Below are positions 37,594 to 47,400 of a DNA stretch of 64,000 nucleotides, piece after piece. The notes under the pieces were generated by a model that did not search any database, was not told the origin of the DNA, and saw nothing but the letters and a program-made list of their open reading frames with translations. Position 1 is the stretch's first letter. Each line of letters opens with the position of its first letter. The translations under genes and the position numbers were made by a program. Source of the DNA: Acinetobacter sp. XS-4 (lineage in GTDB: Bacteria > Pseudomonadota > Gammaproteobacteria > Pseudomonadales > Moraxellaceae); NCBI RefSeq assembly GCF_023920705.1, contig NZ_CP094657.1:1054001-1118000 (forward strand), read 5' to 3'.

Positions 37594-38295
37594 TTATTTA
37601 AATTGGATTGAACCGTTTGCATTCACAGTAATTTTAGACTCACCAGCTGCCATGTCTTGAGCTGGAGCCGCTTCAGCAGCAGCGAACTTAGCCATGCTGG
37701 CTCGCATGACAGGCTGTGGGAAATAGTTGTTAGTATTTAAGTTTAAGTTAACGAGCGTGTATTGGCTTTTATTCCACGCTTGAGTCAACATTTGAGCACG
37801 TTGTTGAAAGTTTTTAGACGCTTCGACCATCAAATCATTTTCAACTTTTTTACGTTGCTCATCTGAAACCGTAAAATTAATGGATTGAGTTTGGAAGCTT
37901 TGTTGCAATTCATTGACTAACTGGCTCGCTGCTTTAAAGTCTTTACTTTCAAGACGAATTTCAGCGCGGCCACGCCATTCTTTTAGCTTATTACTGTCGT
38001 TATCGTAAATTGGGTAAGTGCTTTGAGCACCAGTTTCCACTTTTACTTGTGGGTATTTACGAGAAACGGCAAGTGCCTGATTCATCAATTGATTAATCTG
38101 ATTTGAAAGTTCGGCTGGTTGCTTGTTACTTTTTTCAATATATAAAGTTGCATGCATTTCATCATTAGAAACTTGACGAGAAGCTTCAGCTTGTACATTC
38201 ACAATATTATAGTTCAAAGCATTATCATCCTGAGCAAAAACTAAAGGGCTAAGGAGAGAACCTAAAAGAAGGGTTGAAACAGCTAAAGTACGCAT
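37594..38295 (-). CDS. SIMPL domain (DUF541) exported protein
   Basis: A 233-residue periplasmic protein. The signal peptide is clear (TLAVSTLLLGSLLSPLVFA, cleavage near residue 21). The body carries the SIMPL/DUF541 pattern: the beta strand VQAEASRQVSNDEMHATLYI, a helix pair with NQINQLMNQALAVSRK, and SINFTVSDEQRKKVENDLMV. E. coli YggE is a relative. Role in the envelope is unclear. Confidence 0.87.
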   Translation of the reverse strand: MRTLAVSTLLLGSLLSPLVFAQDDNALNYNIVNVQAEASRQVSNDEMHATLYIEKSNKQPAELSNQINQLMNQALAVSRKYPQVKVETGAQSTYPIYDNDSNKLKEWRGRAEIRLESKDFKAASQLVNELQQSFQTQSINFTVSDEQRKKVENDLMVEASKNFQQRAQMLTQAWNKSQYTLVNLNLNTNNYFPQPVMRASMAKFAAAEAAPAQDMAAGESKITVNANGSIQFK

Positions 38296-38761
38296 AATTT
38301 TTTCCTTTAAAAATTAATATAAATTTAATTTTTTTCATTAAGAAATGTTAAACATAACTTATGCATAACTTTTGCAGATTTTGTGGCGTATTTGTAATAT
38401 TTAGATCAGTTTTTTTAAATTTCGGTAAATTTAAATTCTTTTAAAAATAAATACTTAAAATTAAAGTGTGTCAATGTAACTTAAAAAATAAAAGTAATAT
38501 AAAAAAAGAATATTTTCTTTAGGTTGTCACATAGTATGATGATAATTCATCTTAACTATTGGGATGATACTTTTTTTCAATAAGATTAGATGAGTAAAGT
38601 ACATAAAAGACGTTTTTTTTCTTGTAAAATTAGGTATCATCGCGCTCCTAGTTACAAGATATAAAATAAGTGTCTTTACTAGTTCTATAAAGCACCGAGT
38701 CAAAGGACCAAAAGTCACCAGACTTATTTCTTTCTACCCCTATCAGAGATGGTAATCCGAT
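38296..38761 (+). promoter_or_regulatory. 466-base gap and leader upstream of dat
   Basis: No gene is supported here. Bases 38296-38640 are very A+T-rich. The last 120 bases change to more mixed composition and could form a structured leader: AAATAAG (38664-38670) pairs with CTTATTT (38723-38729) around a 52-base segment. No riboswitch class is recognised, and the ribosome-binding site before the dat ATG is weak. Confidence 0.35.
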
Positions 38762-40135
38762 ATGAGCGTTACTTCCGTTAACCCTGCCACTAATGCTACT
38801 AATGAATATTATTTGACTCGCCAAAGTCAAATGGAATCAAATGTTCGTAGCTATCCACGTAAATTACCGTTAGCGATAGCGAAAGCACAAGGGTGCTGGG
38901 TTACTGATGTTGAAGGTACAGAGTACCTTGATTGTTTAGCTGGGGCAGGTACATTGGCTTTAGGTCATAATCATCCTGCGGTGATTCAAAGTATTCAAGA
39001 TACATTGGCAAGTGGTTTGCCATTGCATACTTTAGACTTAACCACACCTTTAAAAGATGCATTCACTGAAGCATTGTTAGCATATTTACCTGGTGGTAAA
39101 GAAGAATATTGCTTACAGTTCTGTGGTCCTGCTGGTGCAGACGCAACTGAAGCAGCAATTAAACTTGCTAAGACTTACACTGGCCGTAGTTCAGTGATCA
39201 GTTTCTCTGGCGGTTATCATGGTATGACCCATGGTGCACTTGCTATGACTGGTAACTTAAGTGCAAAAAATGCAGTTAACGGTTTAATGCCAGGCGTACA
39301 ATTCATGCCATATCCGCATGAATACCGCTGCCCACTTGGTTTAGGTGGTGAAGCTGGTGTTGACGCTTTAACTTACTTCTTTGAAAACTTTATCGAAGAT
39401 GTTGAAAGCGGTGTAACAAAACCGGCTGCTGTTATTCTTGAAGCGATTCAAGGTGAAGGTGGCGTAGTTACAGCTCCAGTAAAATGGTTGCAAAAAATCC
39501 GTGAAGTGACTGAAAAGCACAACATCGTTTTAATTTTAGACGAAGTTCAAGCTGGCTTTGCACGTTCAGGCAAAATGTTTGCATTTGAACATGCAGGTAT
39601 TGAACCTGATGTTGTTGTAATGTCTAAAGCAGTAGGTGGTGGTTTACCACTTGCAGTATTAGGTATTAAACGTAAATTTGATGCTTGGCAACCTGCTGGT
39701 CACACCGGTACTTTCCGTGGTAACCAACTTGCTATGGGTACAGGCCTTGTCGTATTAAAAACGATTACTGAACAAAATCTTGCTCAAAATGCGCAAGAAC
39801 GTGGTGATTATCTACAAGCTGAATTTAAAAAATTAGCTCAAGAATTCCCATGTATCGGTAACGTACGTGGTCGCGGTTTAATGATCGGTGTTGAGATTGT
39901 TGACGAGCGTAAACAAGCTGACCGTATCGGTTCACTTCCTGCAGACTCTCAATTAGCTGCTGCAATTCAAACTGCTTGCTTCAACAATAAATTATTGCTT
40001 GAAAAAGGTGGTCGTAACGGCACTGTAATTCGTTTACTTTGTCCGCTTATTATTACTCAAGAAGAGTGTGTTGACGTAGTTGCTCGCTTTAAGAAAGCAA
40101 TTGCAGAAGCATTGGTTGCAGTACGAGGCGCATAA
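38762..40135 (+). CDS. dat: L-2,4-diaminobutyrate:2-oxoglutarate 4-aminotransferase
   Basis: A PLP class III aminotransferase that turns aspartate semialdehyde into L-2,4-diaminobutyrate with glutamate as donor. It has 457 residues. PLP-site features are [52 protein letters not shown] (D260) and the Schiff-base lysine in [18 protein letters not shown] (K289). Only two bases separate it from ddc, so they form one operon. In Acinetobacter this pair makes 1,3-diaminopropane, the main polyamine, linked in A. baumannii to surface motility. Confidence 0.97.
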   Translation: MSVTSVNPATNATNEYYLTRQSQMESNVRSYPRKLPLAIAKAQGCWVTDVEGTEYLDCLAGAGTLALGHNHPAVIQSIQDTLASGLPLHTLDLTTPLKDAFTEALLAYLPGGKEEYCLQFCGPAGADATEAAIKLAKTYTGRSSVISFSGGYHGMTHGALAMTGNLSAKNAVNGLMPGVQFMPYPHEYRCPLGLGGEAGVDALTYFFENFIEDVESGVTKPAAVILEAIQGEGGVVTAPVKWLQKIREVTEKHNIVLILDEVQAGFARSGKMFAFEHAGIEPDVVVMSKAVGGGLPLAVLGIKRKFDAWQPAGHTGTFRGNQLAMGTGLVVLKTITEQNLAQNAQERGDYLQAEFKKLAQEFPCIGNVRGRGLMIGVEIVDERKQADRIGSLPADSQLAAAIQTACFNNKLLLEKGGRNGTVIRLLCPLIITQEECVDVVARFKKAIAEALVAVRGA

Positions 40136-40137
40136 GT

Positions 40138-41670
40138 ATGGTGGATTTTGCAGAACATCGTAAAGCGTTACTCTGCAATGATGCACAATCCATTGCTGAC
40201 TATGAGTCAGCAATGGGCGAAGCGGTAAAAGCCGTTTCAGCATGGTTGCAAAATGAAAAGATGTACACAGGCGGTAGCATTAAAGAATTGCGTTCAGCAA
40301 TTTCTTTCCAACCTTCAAAAGAAGGTATGGGTGTACAAGAATCACTTCAACGTATGATTGAGCTTTTCTTAAATAAAAGCTTAAAAGTACATCATCCACA
40401 TTCATTAGCACATTTACACTGCCCAACCATGGTGATGAGCCAGATTGCGGAAGTGTTAATCAATGCAACTAACCAGTCTATGGACTCATGGGATCAAAGC
40501 CCAGCCGGTTCATTAATGGAAGTTCAGCTCATTGATTGGTTGCGTCAAAAAGTTGGTTATGGTTCTGGTCAGGCAGGTGTTTTCACTTCTGGCGGTACTC
40601 AATCTAACTTAATGGGTGTGTTACTTGCTCGTGACTGGTGTATCTCGAAAAACTGGAAAGACGAAAACGGTAATCCGTGGTCTGTACAGCGTGATGGTAT
40701 TCCAGCTGAAGCAATGAAAAACGTCAAAGTTATTTGTTCTGAAAATGCGCATTTCTCTGTGCAAAAGAACATGGCAATGATGGGCATGGGCTTCCAGTCA
40801 GTTGTGACTGTTCCTGTGAATGAAAATGCACAAATGGATGTAGATGCTCTCGAAAAAACGATGGCGCATTTGCAATCAGAAGGCAAAGTAGTTGCTTGTG
40901 TCGTTGCGACAGCAGGTACAACTGATGCTGGTGCAATTGATCCATTGAAGAAAATTCGTGAAATCACAACGAAATATGGTTCATGGATGCATATCGATGC
41001 GGCATGGGGCGGTGCATTAATTCTGTCAAATGACTATCGTGCAATGCTTGATGGTATTGAATTGTCAGATTCAATTACACTCGATTTCCATAAGCATTAC
41101 TTCCAAAGCATTAGTTGTGGCGCGTTCTTGTTGAAAGATGAGGCGAACTACCGTTTCATGCACTACGAAGCTGAATACTTGAACTCTGCTTATGACGAAG
41201 AACATGGTGTACCAAACCTTGTTTCTAAATCATTACAAACGACTCGTCGTTTTGATGCATTGAAATTGTGGATGACAATTGAATCGCTTGGTGAAGACCT
41301 TTACGGTTCAATGATTGACCATGGTGTAAAACTTACTCGTGAAGTTGCAGATTACATCAAGGCAACTGACGGTCTAGAGCTTTTAGTTGAACCACAATTT
41401 GCTTCAGTATTGTTCCGTGTTGTTCCACAAGGTTATCCAGTTGAGTTAATCGACAGCTTAAACCAAAACGTAGCAGATGAATTGTTTGCACGTGGTGAAG
41501 CAAATATCGGTGTAACGAAAGTAGGTGATGTGCAGTCTTTGAAAATGACAACATTAAGCCCTGTAGTAACCTTTGAAAATGTCAAAAACCTTTTAGCTCA
41601 AGTGCTAGCTGAAGCTGACCGCATTAAAGATGCGATTGCTTCTGGTAATTATGTACCAGCAATTGACTAA
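40138..41670 (+). CDS. ddc: L-2,4-diaminobutyrate decarboxylase
   Basis: A PLP-dependent group II decarboxylase making 1,3-diaminopropane from L-2,4-diaminobutyrate. It has 510 residues. Typical blocks are [33 protein letters not shown], the PLP aspartate in HIDAAWGG (285-292) and the PLP lysine in LDFHKHY (K319). It follows dat by two bases and is ended by a strong terminator, so the pair is a self-contained two-gene pathway. Confidence 0.97.
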   Translation: MVDFAEHRKALLCNDAQSIADYESAMGEAVKAVSAWLQNEKMYTGGSIKELRSAISFQPSKEGMGVQESLQRMIELFLNKSLKVHHPHSLAHLHCPTMVMSQIAEVLINATNQSMDSWDQSPAGSLMEVQLIDWLRQKVGYGSGQAGVFTSGGTQSNLMGVLLARDWCISKNWKDENGNPWSVQRDGIPAEAMKNVKVICSENAHFSVQKNMAMMGMGFQSVVTVPVNENAQMDVDALEKTMAHLQSEGKVVACVVATAGTTDAGAIDPLKKIREITTKYGSWMHIDAAWGGALILSNDYRAMLDGIELSDSITLDFHKHYFQSISCGAFLLKDEANYRFMHYEAEYLNSAYDEEHGVPNLVSKSLQTTRRFDALKLWMTIESLGEDLYGSMIDHGVKLTREVADYIKATDGLELLVEPQFASVLFRVVPQGYPVELIDSLNQNVADELFARGEANIGVTKVGDVQSLKMTTLSPVVTFENVKNLLAQVLAEADRIKDAIASGNYVPAID

Positions 41671-41683
41671 TTGAATTGATATT

Positions 41684-41714
41684 AAAAAAGCCTGGTTCAT
41701 TACCAGGCTTTTTT
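41684..41714 (+). terminator. Intrinsic terminator after ddc
   Basis: AAAAAAGCCTGGT (41684-41696), loop TCATT, ACCAGGCTTTTTT (41702-41714), a 13-bp stem. Confidence 0.95.
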
Positions 41715-41726
41715 ATTGCATATGAA

Positions 41727-41807
41727 TTTTTATTAAAATGTGTATTTGAAAAAGATTATATGCACAAATCATGCATATTTTTTTAAAAGAAAAATAATTA
41801 TGCATGA
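41727..41807 (+). promoter_or_regulatory. Regulatory region of the aldehyde dehydrogenase with 17-bp Lrp-type palindrome
   Basis: It holds three blocks that recur between lrp and ipdC: TTTTTATTAAAATG (41727-41740), the palindrome ATGCA-CAAATCA-TGCAT (41760-41776) and ATTATGCATGA (41797-41807). The matching blocks downstream are at 43981-43994, 43965-43981 and 44002-44012. The rest of the gap up to 41960 shows a good ribosome-binding site (AAGGAAGAAGAA) but nothing else. Confidence 0.65.
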
Positions 41808-41960
41808 TGTCTAGCAAGCAAATTTCATATTGTATTAGTAGATTCTCAATATTTTAGCTTATTGATGTCATCAATATTTGAAAACAGTGTTCAGCTTATT
41901 ATCTCTGATTGAATTAATAAGAAATGGCATTGTAATTACAATTAAGACAAGGAAGAAGAA

Positions 41961-43391
41961 ATGCAACAAGTTAATGTACTTAATGAATTTAAACTGATTA
42001 TTAACGGTCAATCTTGTTCAGGTGAACAGGGTGAACTGGAAATTATTAACCCTGCTACAGGTTTAACAGCTGCACGCTGTGCAAAAGCATCGGTTGAACA
42101 GGTGAATCAAGCCGTGAGTGCAGCTAAGCAAGCATCTAAAGCTTGGCAACAAGTTTCACATGATGAACGCAAATCGATTTTAAACAAAATTGCGGATGGT
42201 ATTGAAAAGCACGCTGAAATGCTTGCAGAGTTAGTTGTGCTTGAGCAAGGTAAACCACTTACACTTGCTCAAATGGAAGTGCAGGGTGCAATTGGTTGGA
42301 CTCGCTATGCTGCTGCTATGGATTTACCTGTTGAGGTGATTGAAGACAGCGAAACCAAGCGTATTGAGCGTCATCGTCAGCCATTGGGTGTTGTAGCTTC
42401 AATCACTCCTTGGAACTGGCCACTCATGATTGCGGTCTGGCATATCATGCCTGCTTTACGTGCGGGTAACGTTGTCATTAGCAAACCTTCTGAATACACA
42501 CCACTATCGACTTTGCGTTTATGTGAAATTATTCAGCAAGAAGTACCAGCGGGTGTGATTTCAATAGTGGTTGGTGCTGGTGAGATTGGTGAAGCATTAT
42601 CTTCACACCCTGATGTGCAAAAAGTCGTATTTACAGGATCAACTCGAACAGGTCAGCACATTATGGCTGGTGCAGCTCAACAGTTAAAACATTTAACTTT
42701 AGAGCTTGGTGGTAATGACGCTGGCATTGTATTACCAGATGCAAATATCGATGAAATTGCTGCTAAGATTTTTAACATGGCTTTCTTGAATGCGGGGCAA
42801 ACATGTGCTGCGTTAAAACGTTTATATGTGCATGAAAACCAATATGAAGCTTTATCGCAAAAGTTAGCTGACATTGCCAATGCTCAAGTTGTGGGCGGGG
42901 GAATGGAGTCTTCTACAACGTTTGGTCCAGTACAAAACCAAATGCAATATAATAAGGTGAAAGCTCTTATTGCTGAAGCCATAGAGCAGGGTGCAAAAGC
43001 ACTTTCAGGACAACAACAGCTACCAGAGCAAGGTTATTTTATTGCACCAACCATTTTGACTGAAGTTTCTGATACGTGTCGTGTGGTACAAGAAGAACAG
43101 TTTGGCCCGGTATTACCTGTCTTAAAATATACAGATATTAACGATGCAATTGCTCGTGCAAACGACAGTGAATTTGGTTTAGGTGGTTCAATTTGGTCTT
43201 CTGACATTCAAGCTGCTCAAACTTATGCGACTCAGCTTCAATGCGGGACTGTTTGGATCAATACACATGCAGAAGTACTGCCTCATGCGCCTTTTGGTGG
43301 TTGGAAAATGTCAGGCTTAGGTACTGAGTTCGGTTTAGAAGGTTTGCTTGAAAATACGATTGGGCAAACAGTTCATATCAGTAAAGTCTAA
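41961..43391 (+). CDS. NAD(P)-dependent aldehyde dehydrogenase (probably aromatic acetaldehydes)
   Basis: A 476-residue aldehyde dehydrogenase. The Rossmann part has ITPWNWPLMIAVWH and FTGSTRTGQHIM; the general base is E248 in LTLELGGNDAG, and the nucleophile is C282 in NAGQTCAALKRLY. On its own the family does not give the substrate. Because it shares a regulatory palindrome with the neighbouring decarboxylase gene and an aromatic amino acid permease follows, oxidation of phenyl- or indole-acetaldehyde is the likely job. It has its own terminator. Confidence 0.9.
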   Translation: MQQVNVLNEFKLIINGQSCSGEQGELEIINPATGLTAARCAKASVEQVNQAVSAAKQASKAWQQVSHDERKSILNKIADGIEKHAEMLAELVVLEQGKPLTLAQMEVQGAIGWTRYAAAMDLPVEVIEDSETKRIERHRQPLGVVASITPWNWPLMIAVWHIMPALRAGNVVISKPSEYTPLSTLRLCEIIQQEVPAGVISIVVGAGEIGEALSSHPDVQKVVFTGSTRTGQHIMAGAAQQLKHLTLELGGNDAGIVLPDANIDEIAAKIFNMAFLNAGQTCAALKRLYVHENQYEALSQKLADIANAQVVGGGMESSTTFGPVQNQMQYNKVKALIAEAIEQGAKALSGQQQLPEQGYFIAPTILTEVSDTCRVVQEEQFGPVLPVLKYTDINDAIARANDSEFGLGGSIWSSDIQAAQTYATQLQCGTVWINTHAEVLPHAPFGGWKMSGLGTEFGLEGLLENTIGQTVHISKV

Positions 43392-43402
43392 ATATTAATT
43401 TT

Positions 43403-43430
43403 AAGGCGGATGATAGATCCGCCTTTTTAT
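43403..43430 (+). terminator. Intrinsic terminator after the aldehyde dehydrogenase
   Basis: AAGGCGGAT (43403-43411), loop GATAG, ATCCGCCTT (43417-43425), then TTTT. Confidence 0.92.
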
Positions 43431-43459
43431 TTTCAATTATTTTAGTAAAATTAGTCTGC

Positions 43460-43945
43460 TTAAGTCGTGTGATGGTAACCGTGACCTTTAGGTTTGATTA
43501 AAAAATGATTCTGTTCTTTAATTTTTTTCAGAACAATGTAAGACTTTATGTGACCAATAAAATTATAAGAAAGCAATCTTTCGGTTACAAATTGAGAAAG
43601 CTGTTCTAAGTTTTCAGCAACGACTTTTAAAATAAAATCCGCATCACCACTAATTGAAAATGCATCTTGAATGTTATCTTCTGCTTCAATTAACTCTTGA
43701 AATGCCTGCTGAGATTTTGCCTCGTGTGTTCTTAAATTAATGTGAATCATCGCTGTGACTTCCAGTCCTAGCGCTTGTTGCTGGATGCGGGCGGTGTAAC
43801 CTAAAATTATGCCTTTTTGCTCAAGTAGCTGTCTTCTTCGAGAGCATTGGGACGCAGATAAACCGATTAAATCACCAACTTCCTGATTGGTGAGCCGTCC
43901 ATTCTTTTGTAATGCCTGAATGATTTGCCAGTCGAACTTATCCAT
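43460..43945 (-). CDS. Lrp/AsnC family transcriptional regulator
   Basis: A 161-residue Lrp-type regulator. The N-terminal helix-turn-helix (KNGRLTNQEVGDLIGLSASQ) is followed by the RAM ligand-binding domain (EAEDNIQDAFSISGDADFIL). The ATG at 43945 has AAAGGA nine bases upstream and matches the family start (MDKFDWQIIQAL). A longer frame to 43972 would add a poor leader. It is divergent from ipdC, and the shared region contains a palindrome also found before the aldehyde dehydrogenase, so it probably controls both and itself. The effector is likely an aromatic amino acid; this is inference. Confidence 0.92.
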   Translation of the reverse strand: MDKFDWQIIQALQKNGRLTNQEVGDLIGLSASQCSRRRQLLEQKGIILGYTARIQQQALGLEVTAMIHINLRTHEAKSQQAFQELIEAEDNIQDAFSISGDADFILKVVAENLEQLSQFVTERLLSYNFIGHIKSYIVLKKIKEQNHFLIKPKGHGYHHTT

Positions 43946-43964
43946 TGCATAAAATCCTTTTATG

Positions 43965-44012
43965 ATACACAAATCATGTATTTTTATTAAAATGCGTTTT
44001 CATTATGCACGA
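43965..44012. promoter_or_regulatory. Shared lrp/ipdC control region with 17-bp palindrome
   Basis: ATACA-CAAATCA-TGTAT (43965-43981) has the same centre and spacing as ATGCA-CAAATCA-TGCAT before the aldehyde dehydrogenase. TTTTTATTAAAATG (43981-43994) and ATTATGCACGA (44002-44012) also match that region. It overlaps the lrp 5' untranslated region, which would fit autoregulation. Confidence 0.65.
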
Positions 44013-44079
44013 AATCTAAAAGGTAGATGAAATATTATTTTTCTATGGAATAAAAATTGGTCTCAAAGGATATAGAGCA

Positions 44080-45801
44080 ATGTTCATAGAAATCGGTGAC
44101 TTTTTAAATCTTCGTCTAAAACAAATGGGTATCCAACATCTGTTTGGCGTACCTGGTGATTTTAACCTCTCATATCTCGAACAAGTTGAAGCAGATCCAG
44201 AACTCGAATTTATTGGAAATTGTAATGAATTAAATGCTGCTTATGCAGCAGATGGCTATGCACGAATTAACGGTTTTTCTGCCTTGGCAACTACTTATGG
44301 TGTAGGCGATTTAAGCGCGATTAATGGCATTGCAGGTGCATATGCAGAAAATGTACCTCTTATTCATATCTCTGGTATTCCGCCTTTACATGCAGTTCAA
44401 AAGGGTACTTTAATTCACCATACGCTTGTCGATGGTAACTACGACAATATTATGAACTGTATGAAAGAGTTCACAGTTGCTCAAACACGTTTAACTCCTG
44501 CAAATGCAGCTTTTGAAATTGATCGTGTATTACGTCAGTGTTTTCTTGAACGCCGTCCTGTGCACATCCAGCTAGCGGGAGATATTACTCACGTTAAAAT
44601 TGAAGTTACTGAGCGCCCACTTGATTTAAGTTATCCAGCTGTTGAACCAGACTTATTGCAAAGTGTGGTAAGCAAACTTTGCGACATTTTGAACAATGCA
44701 AAAAGCCCTGCACTTCTTATTGATAATGAAGCTTCAGTTTTTGGCGTAACTTCACTTTTAAATGATTTATCTCAAAAATGCTCAATTCCATTTGCGGGTA
44801 TGAATACTGCAAAAAATATTATGGATGAAGGCTCACCTCGTTATATTGGTACGTATGTGGGTGGGGCAAGCCAGCCGCATGTGAAAAATATAATTGAACA
44901 GTCTGACTGCCTAATTGGTATTGGTGCACGTTTTACAGATGTTGGTTCAGCTGTATTCACGCATCAAATTGAGACTAAGAACTATATTGAAATTAAATCT
45001 TATGGCTTAAATATCTTTGGTCAGGATTTTCCGGGTATTGAAATTGGACAGTTACTTGTTGAGCTAAATAAAAAAGTTGCACCACGTAAATCGTCAATGC
45101 CTCTTCTTGAAAAGCAGCCACAGAAAGTAATTGAAGCTCCAGCCCAACAAAAGTTAAGCCAAGATGTACTTTGGAACTACATTGCGGGTTTCTTAAAAGA
45201 AGACGATGTGATTATTGGCGAAGTAGGAACTTCAAACTCAGCTTTGTCTGGCTTAAAACTTCCTGCGACAGCTAAATATATTGCTCAGCCGCTTTGGGGT
45301 TCAATTGGTTATACCTTGCCAGCTTTACTTGGTAGTTTGTTGGCAGCTCCTGAGCGCCGTCAAATTCTCTTTATTGGTGATGGCTCATTCCAGCTTACGG
45401 TACAAGAGCTTTCTACGATTATTCGTCACGGTCTAAAACCTATTATTTTCTTGTTGAATAATGGCGGCTATACCATTGAGCGATTAATCATGGGCGAAAA
45501 TGCAGCCTATAACGATGTGCAAAACTGGAAATACACTGAAATTCCAGCTGTATTTAACGGTAAAAAAGGCCATACCACCTATGTAGTAGAAACTGCTGGA
45601 CAGCTTAGAAGTGTTTTAGAGAATGTTCAGCAAAATGATCAGTTAACTTTTATTGAATTAAAACTACCAGCAATGGATGCACCAGTGAGTTTGAAAAAAT
45701 TTGCTTCAGTCATCGCGCGTTTTGACTATGGTGATCGTGGTTATGAAATTTTAAAGGAGCGTTCCCAGCCTGTTAAATGTAAGGATGCAAGCTCGTTTTA
45801 A
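44080..45801 (+). CDS. ipdC: Indolepyruvate/phenylpyruvate decarboxylase (ThDP-dependent)
   Basis: A thiamine-diphosphate 2-keto acid decarboxylase of 573 residues in the pyruvate/indolepyruvate decarboxylase group. It removes CO2 from an aromatic 2-keto acid to give the aldehyde. Visible are the cofactor-activating glutamate (E50, in NCNELNAAYAADGYAR), the HH dyad at 113-114 (GTLIHHTLVDG) that marks this subgroup, and the ThDP motif from GDGS (433-436) to NN (460-461). Neighbouring genes (aldehyde dehydrogenase, AroP-like permease, Lrp regulator) point to aromatic substrates rather than pyruvate. With tryptophan as the source the end product would be indole-3-acetic acid. AAGGA lies eight bases before the ATG. 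Confidence 0.9.
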   Translation: MFIEIGDFLNLRLKQMGIQHLFGVPGDFNLSYLEQVEADPELEFIGNCNELNAAYAADGYARINGFSALATTYGVGDLSAINGIAGAYAENVPLIHISGIPPLHAVQKGTLIHHTLVDGNYDNIMNCMKEFTVAQTRLTPANAAFEIDRVLRQCFLERRPVHIQLAGDITHVKIEVTERPLDLSYPAVEPDLLQSVVSKLCDILNNAKSPALLIDNEASVFGVTSLLNDLSQKCSIPFAGMNTAKNIMDEGSPRYIGTYVGGASQPHVKNIIEQSDCLIGIGARFTDVGSAVFTHQIETKNYIEIKSYGLNIFGQDFPGIEIGQLLVELNKKVAPRKSSMPLLEKQPQKVIEAPAQQKLSQDVLWNYIAGFLKEDDVIIGEVGTSNSALSGLKLPATAKYIAQPLWGSIGYTLPALLGSLLAAPERRQILFIGDGSFQLTVQELSTIIRHGLKPIIFLLNNGGYTIERLIMGENAAYNDVQNWKYTEIPAVFNGKKGHTTYVVETAGQLRSVLENVQQNDQLTFIELKLPAMDAPVSLKKFASVIARFDYGDRGYEILKERSQPVKCKDASSF

Positions 45802-45942
45802 ATAGAAGATAGGAAAATTCTTCTTAAAAATTAAATGGACTCATATTAAAGCAAACGTATTTCCGAAGGTCGGTTTCTGGCCTTCGGATATGGTGCTGAA
45901 TAAAGGTGTACAGGAAGTGACACCAACATTGGAGATAATGTT

Positions 45943-47322
45943 ATGGATGCAAACAATAAGCACGAGTTAAAACAAGGTTTATCCAATCGGCATATTCAAC
46001 TCATCGCACTCGGAGGAGCGATCGGAACAGGGTTATTCTTAGGTCTTTCTCAAACGATTAAATTAGCAGGTCCTTCAATTTTATTAGGATATGCAATTGC
46101 TGGAATTATCGCTTTCTTAATTATGCGTCATTTAGGTGAAATGGTCGTTGAAGAACCAGTAAGCGGTTCATTTAGTTATTTTGCCAATAAGTATTGGGGC
46201 AAAATGGCTGGTTTTATGTCAGGCTGGAACTATTGGGTGTTGTATGTGTTGGTAAGCATGGCTGAACTCAGTGCAATTGGAACCTTTATTCAGTTTTGGT
46301 GGCCTGAAATTCCCACTTGGCTGACTGCTTTATTTTTCTTTATTTTAATTAACGGCATTAACTTAGTGAATGTCCGCTTTTTTGGGGAATCAGAATTCTT
46401 ATTTTCCTGCATTAAGATTGTTGCAATTTTAAGCATGATTGGTTTTGGTACTTATCTCTTATTTACAGGTTCTGCTGGTCCGCAAGCAGGTATTGCAAAT
46501 TTATGGCAACACGGTGGTTTCTTCCCACACGGAATTCACGGTTTTGTCATGGCTTTAGCCGTTATTATGTTCGCATTTGGTGGCTTAGAGTTAATTGGTA
46601 TTGCTGCGGCTGAAACTAAAAAACCTGAAACCACTATTCCAAAAGCAGTGAACCAAATTGTTTATCGTATTTTGATTTTTTACATCGGTGCTATTGGGAT
46701 CTTACTGTGCCTTTACCCTTGGAATATGGTGGCAGAAGGCGGTAGCCCATTTGTTATGATTTTCCAGTCATTAAACAGTAATGGTGTTGCGAATGTTCTA
46801 AACTTTGTGGTCTTAATTGCTGCTATTTCGGTTTATAACAGCTGTATCTATTGTAATAGTCGTATGTTGCATGGTTTAGCAGAGCAGGGTAATGCCCCAG
46901 CAATTTTGAAAAAAGTAAACAGCCGTGGTATTCCAGTTCCAGCGGCAGTTGTTTCTGCATCAATCACAGCCATATGTGTAGTCGTAAATTACCTGATTCC
47001 TGGGCAAGCCTTTCAGCTCTTTATGATGCTTGTTGTGGCTGCACTTGTTATTAACTGGCTCATGATTTCAGTCACACATTTGAAATTTACTAAAGCAATG
47101 AAATTGCAAAAACGACAAACCAAATTTCAGAGCATTCTTAGCCCGTGGAGTAATTACTTAACCATTAGTTTTGTATGCTTTATTCTTATTATTATGGCAA
47201 TGACGCCAGATATGAGATTGGCTGTTATTTTAGGCCCAATCTGGCTAGCTGTTTTGGCACTGATGTATTTCTTCAAATACCGCAGAAAAATGGTCGCAAT
47301 GCCAGAAGTACAATCAAATTAA
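45943..47322 (+). CDS. aroP: Aromatic amino acid permease, AroP/PheP-like
   Basis: A 459-residue, 12-helix amino acid:proton symporter of the APC family. It resembles E. coli PheP/AroP along its whole length: RHIQLIALGGAIGTGLFLGL, LGEMVVEEPVSGSFSYFA, SGWNYWVLYVLVSMAEL, and IMFAFGGLELIGIAAAE. It would bring phenylalanine, tyrosine and tryptophan to the decarboxylase-dehydrogenase pathway encoded just upstream. A strong ribosome-binding site (GGAG) lies eight bases before the ATG. It may be cotranscribed with ipdC; a small hairpin without T run lies in the 141-base gap. Confidence 0.9.
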   Translation: MDANNKHELKQGLSNRHIQLIALGGAIGTGLFLGLSQTIKLAGPSILLGYAIAGIIAFLIMRHLGEMVVEEPVSGSFSYFANKYWGKMAGFMSGWNYWVLYVLVSMAELSAIGTFIQFWWPEIPTWLTALFFFILINGINLVNVRFFGESEFLFSCIKIVAILSMIGFGTYLLFTGSAGPQAGIANLWQHGGFFPHGIHGFVMALAVIMFAFGGLELIGIAAAETKKPETTIPKAVNQIVYRILIFYIGAIGILLCLYPWNMVAEGGSPFVMIFQSLNSNGVANVLNFVVLIAAISVYNSCIYCNSRMLHGLAEQGNAPAILKKVNSRGIPVPAAVVSASITAICVVVNYLIPGQAFQLFMMLVVAALVINWLMISVTHLKFTKAMKLQKRQTKFQSILSPWSNYLTISFVCFILIIMAMTPDMRLAVILGPIWLAVLALMYFFKYRRKMVAMPEVQSN

Positions 47323-47382
47323 TCAACTAAATTTACAATGATATTGCGGTTATCTGACTTCAAGTAGGTAACCCTTTATCTT

Positions 47383-47400
47383 TTGTCATATTATTTTCAT
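47383..47400 (+). promoter_or_regulatory. Possible second Pho-box-like repeat pair
   Basis: TTGTCAT (47383-47389) and TTTTCAT (47394-47400) are eleven bases apart, the spacing of PhoB half-sites. It lies 400 bases before pstS, so its role is doubtful. The rest of 47401-47679 is A+T-rich and holds nothing recognisable. Confidence 0.3.

Noticed and set aside
38536..38583. 15-codon open frame in the gap before dat
   Set aside because: No ribosome-binding site, very A+T-rich, not different from chance.
45863..45887. Hairpin CCGAAGG/CCTTCGG between ipdC and aroP, considered as a terminator
   Set aside because: No T run follows on either strand; at most a pausing or processing site.
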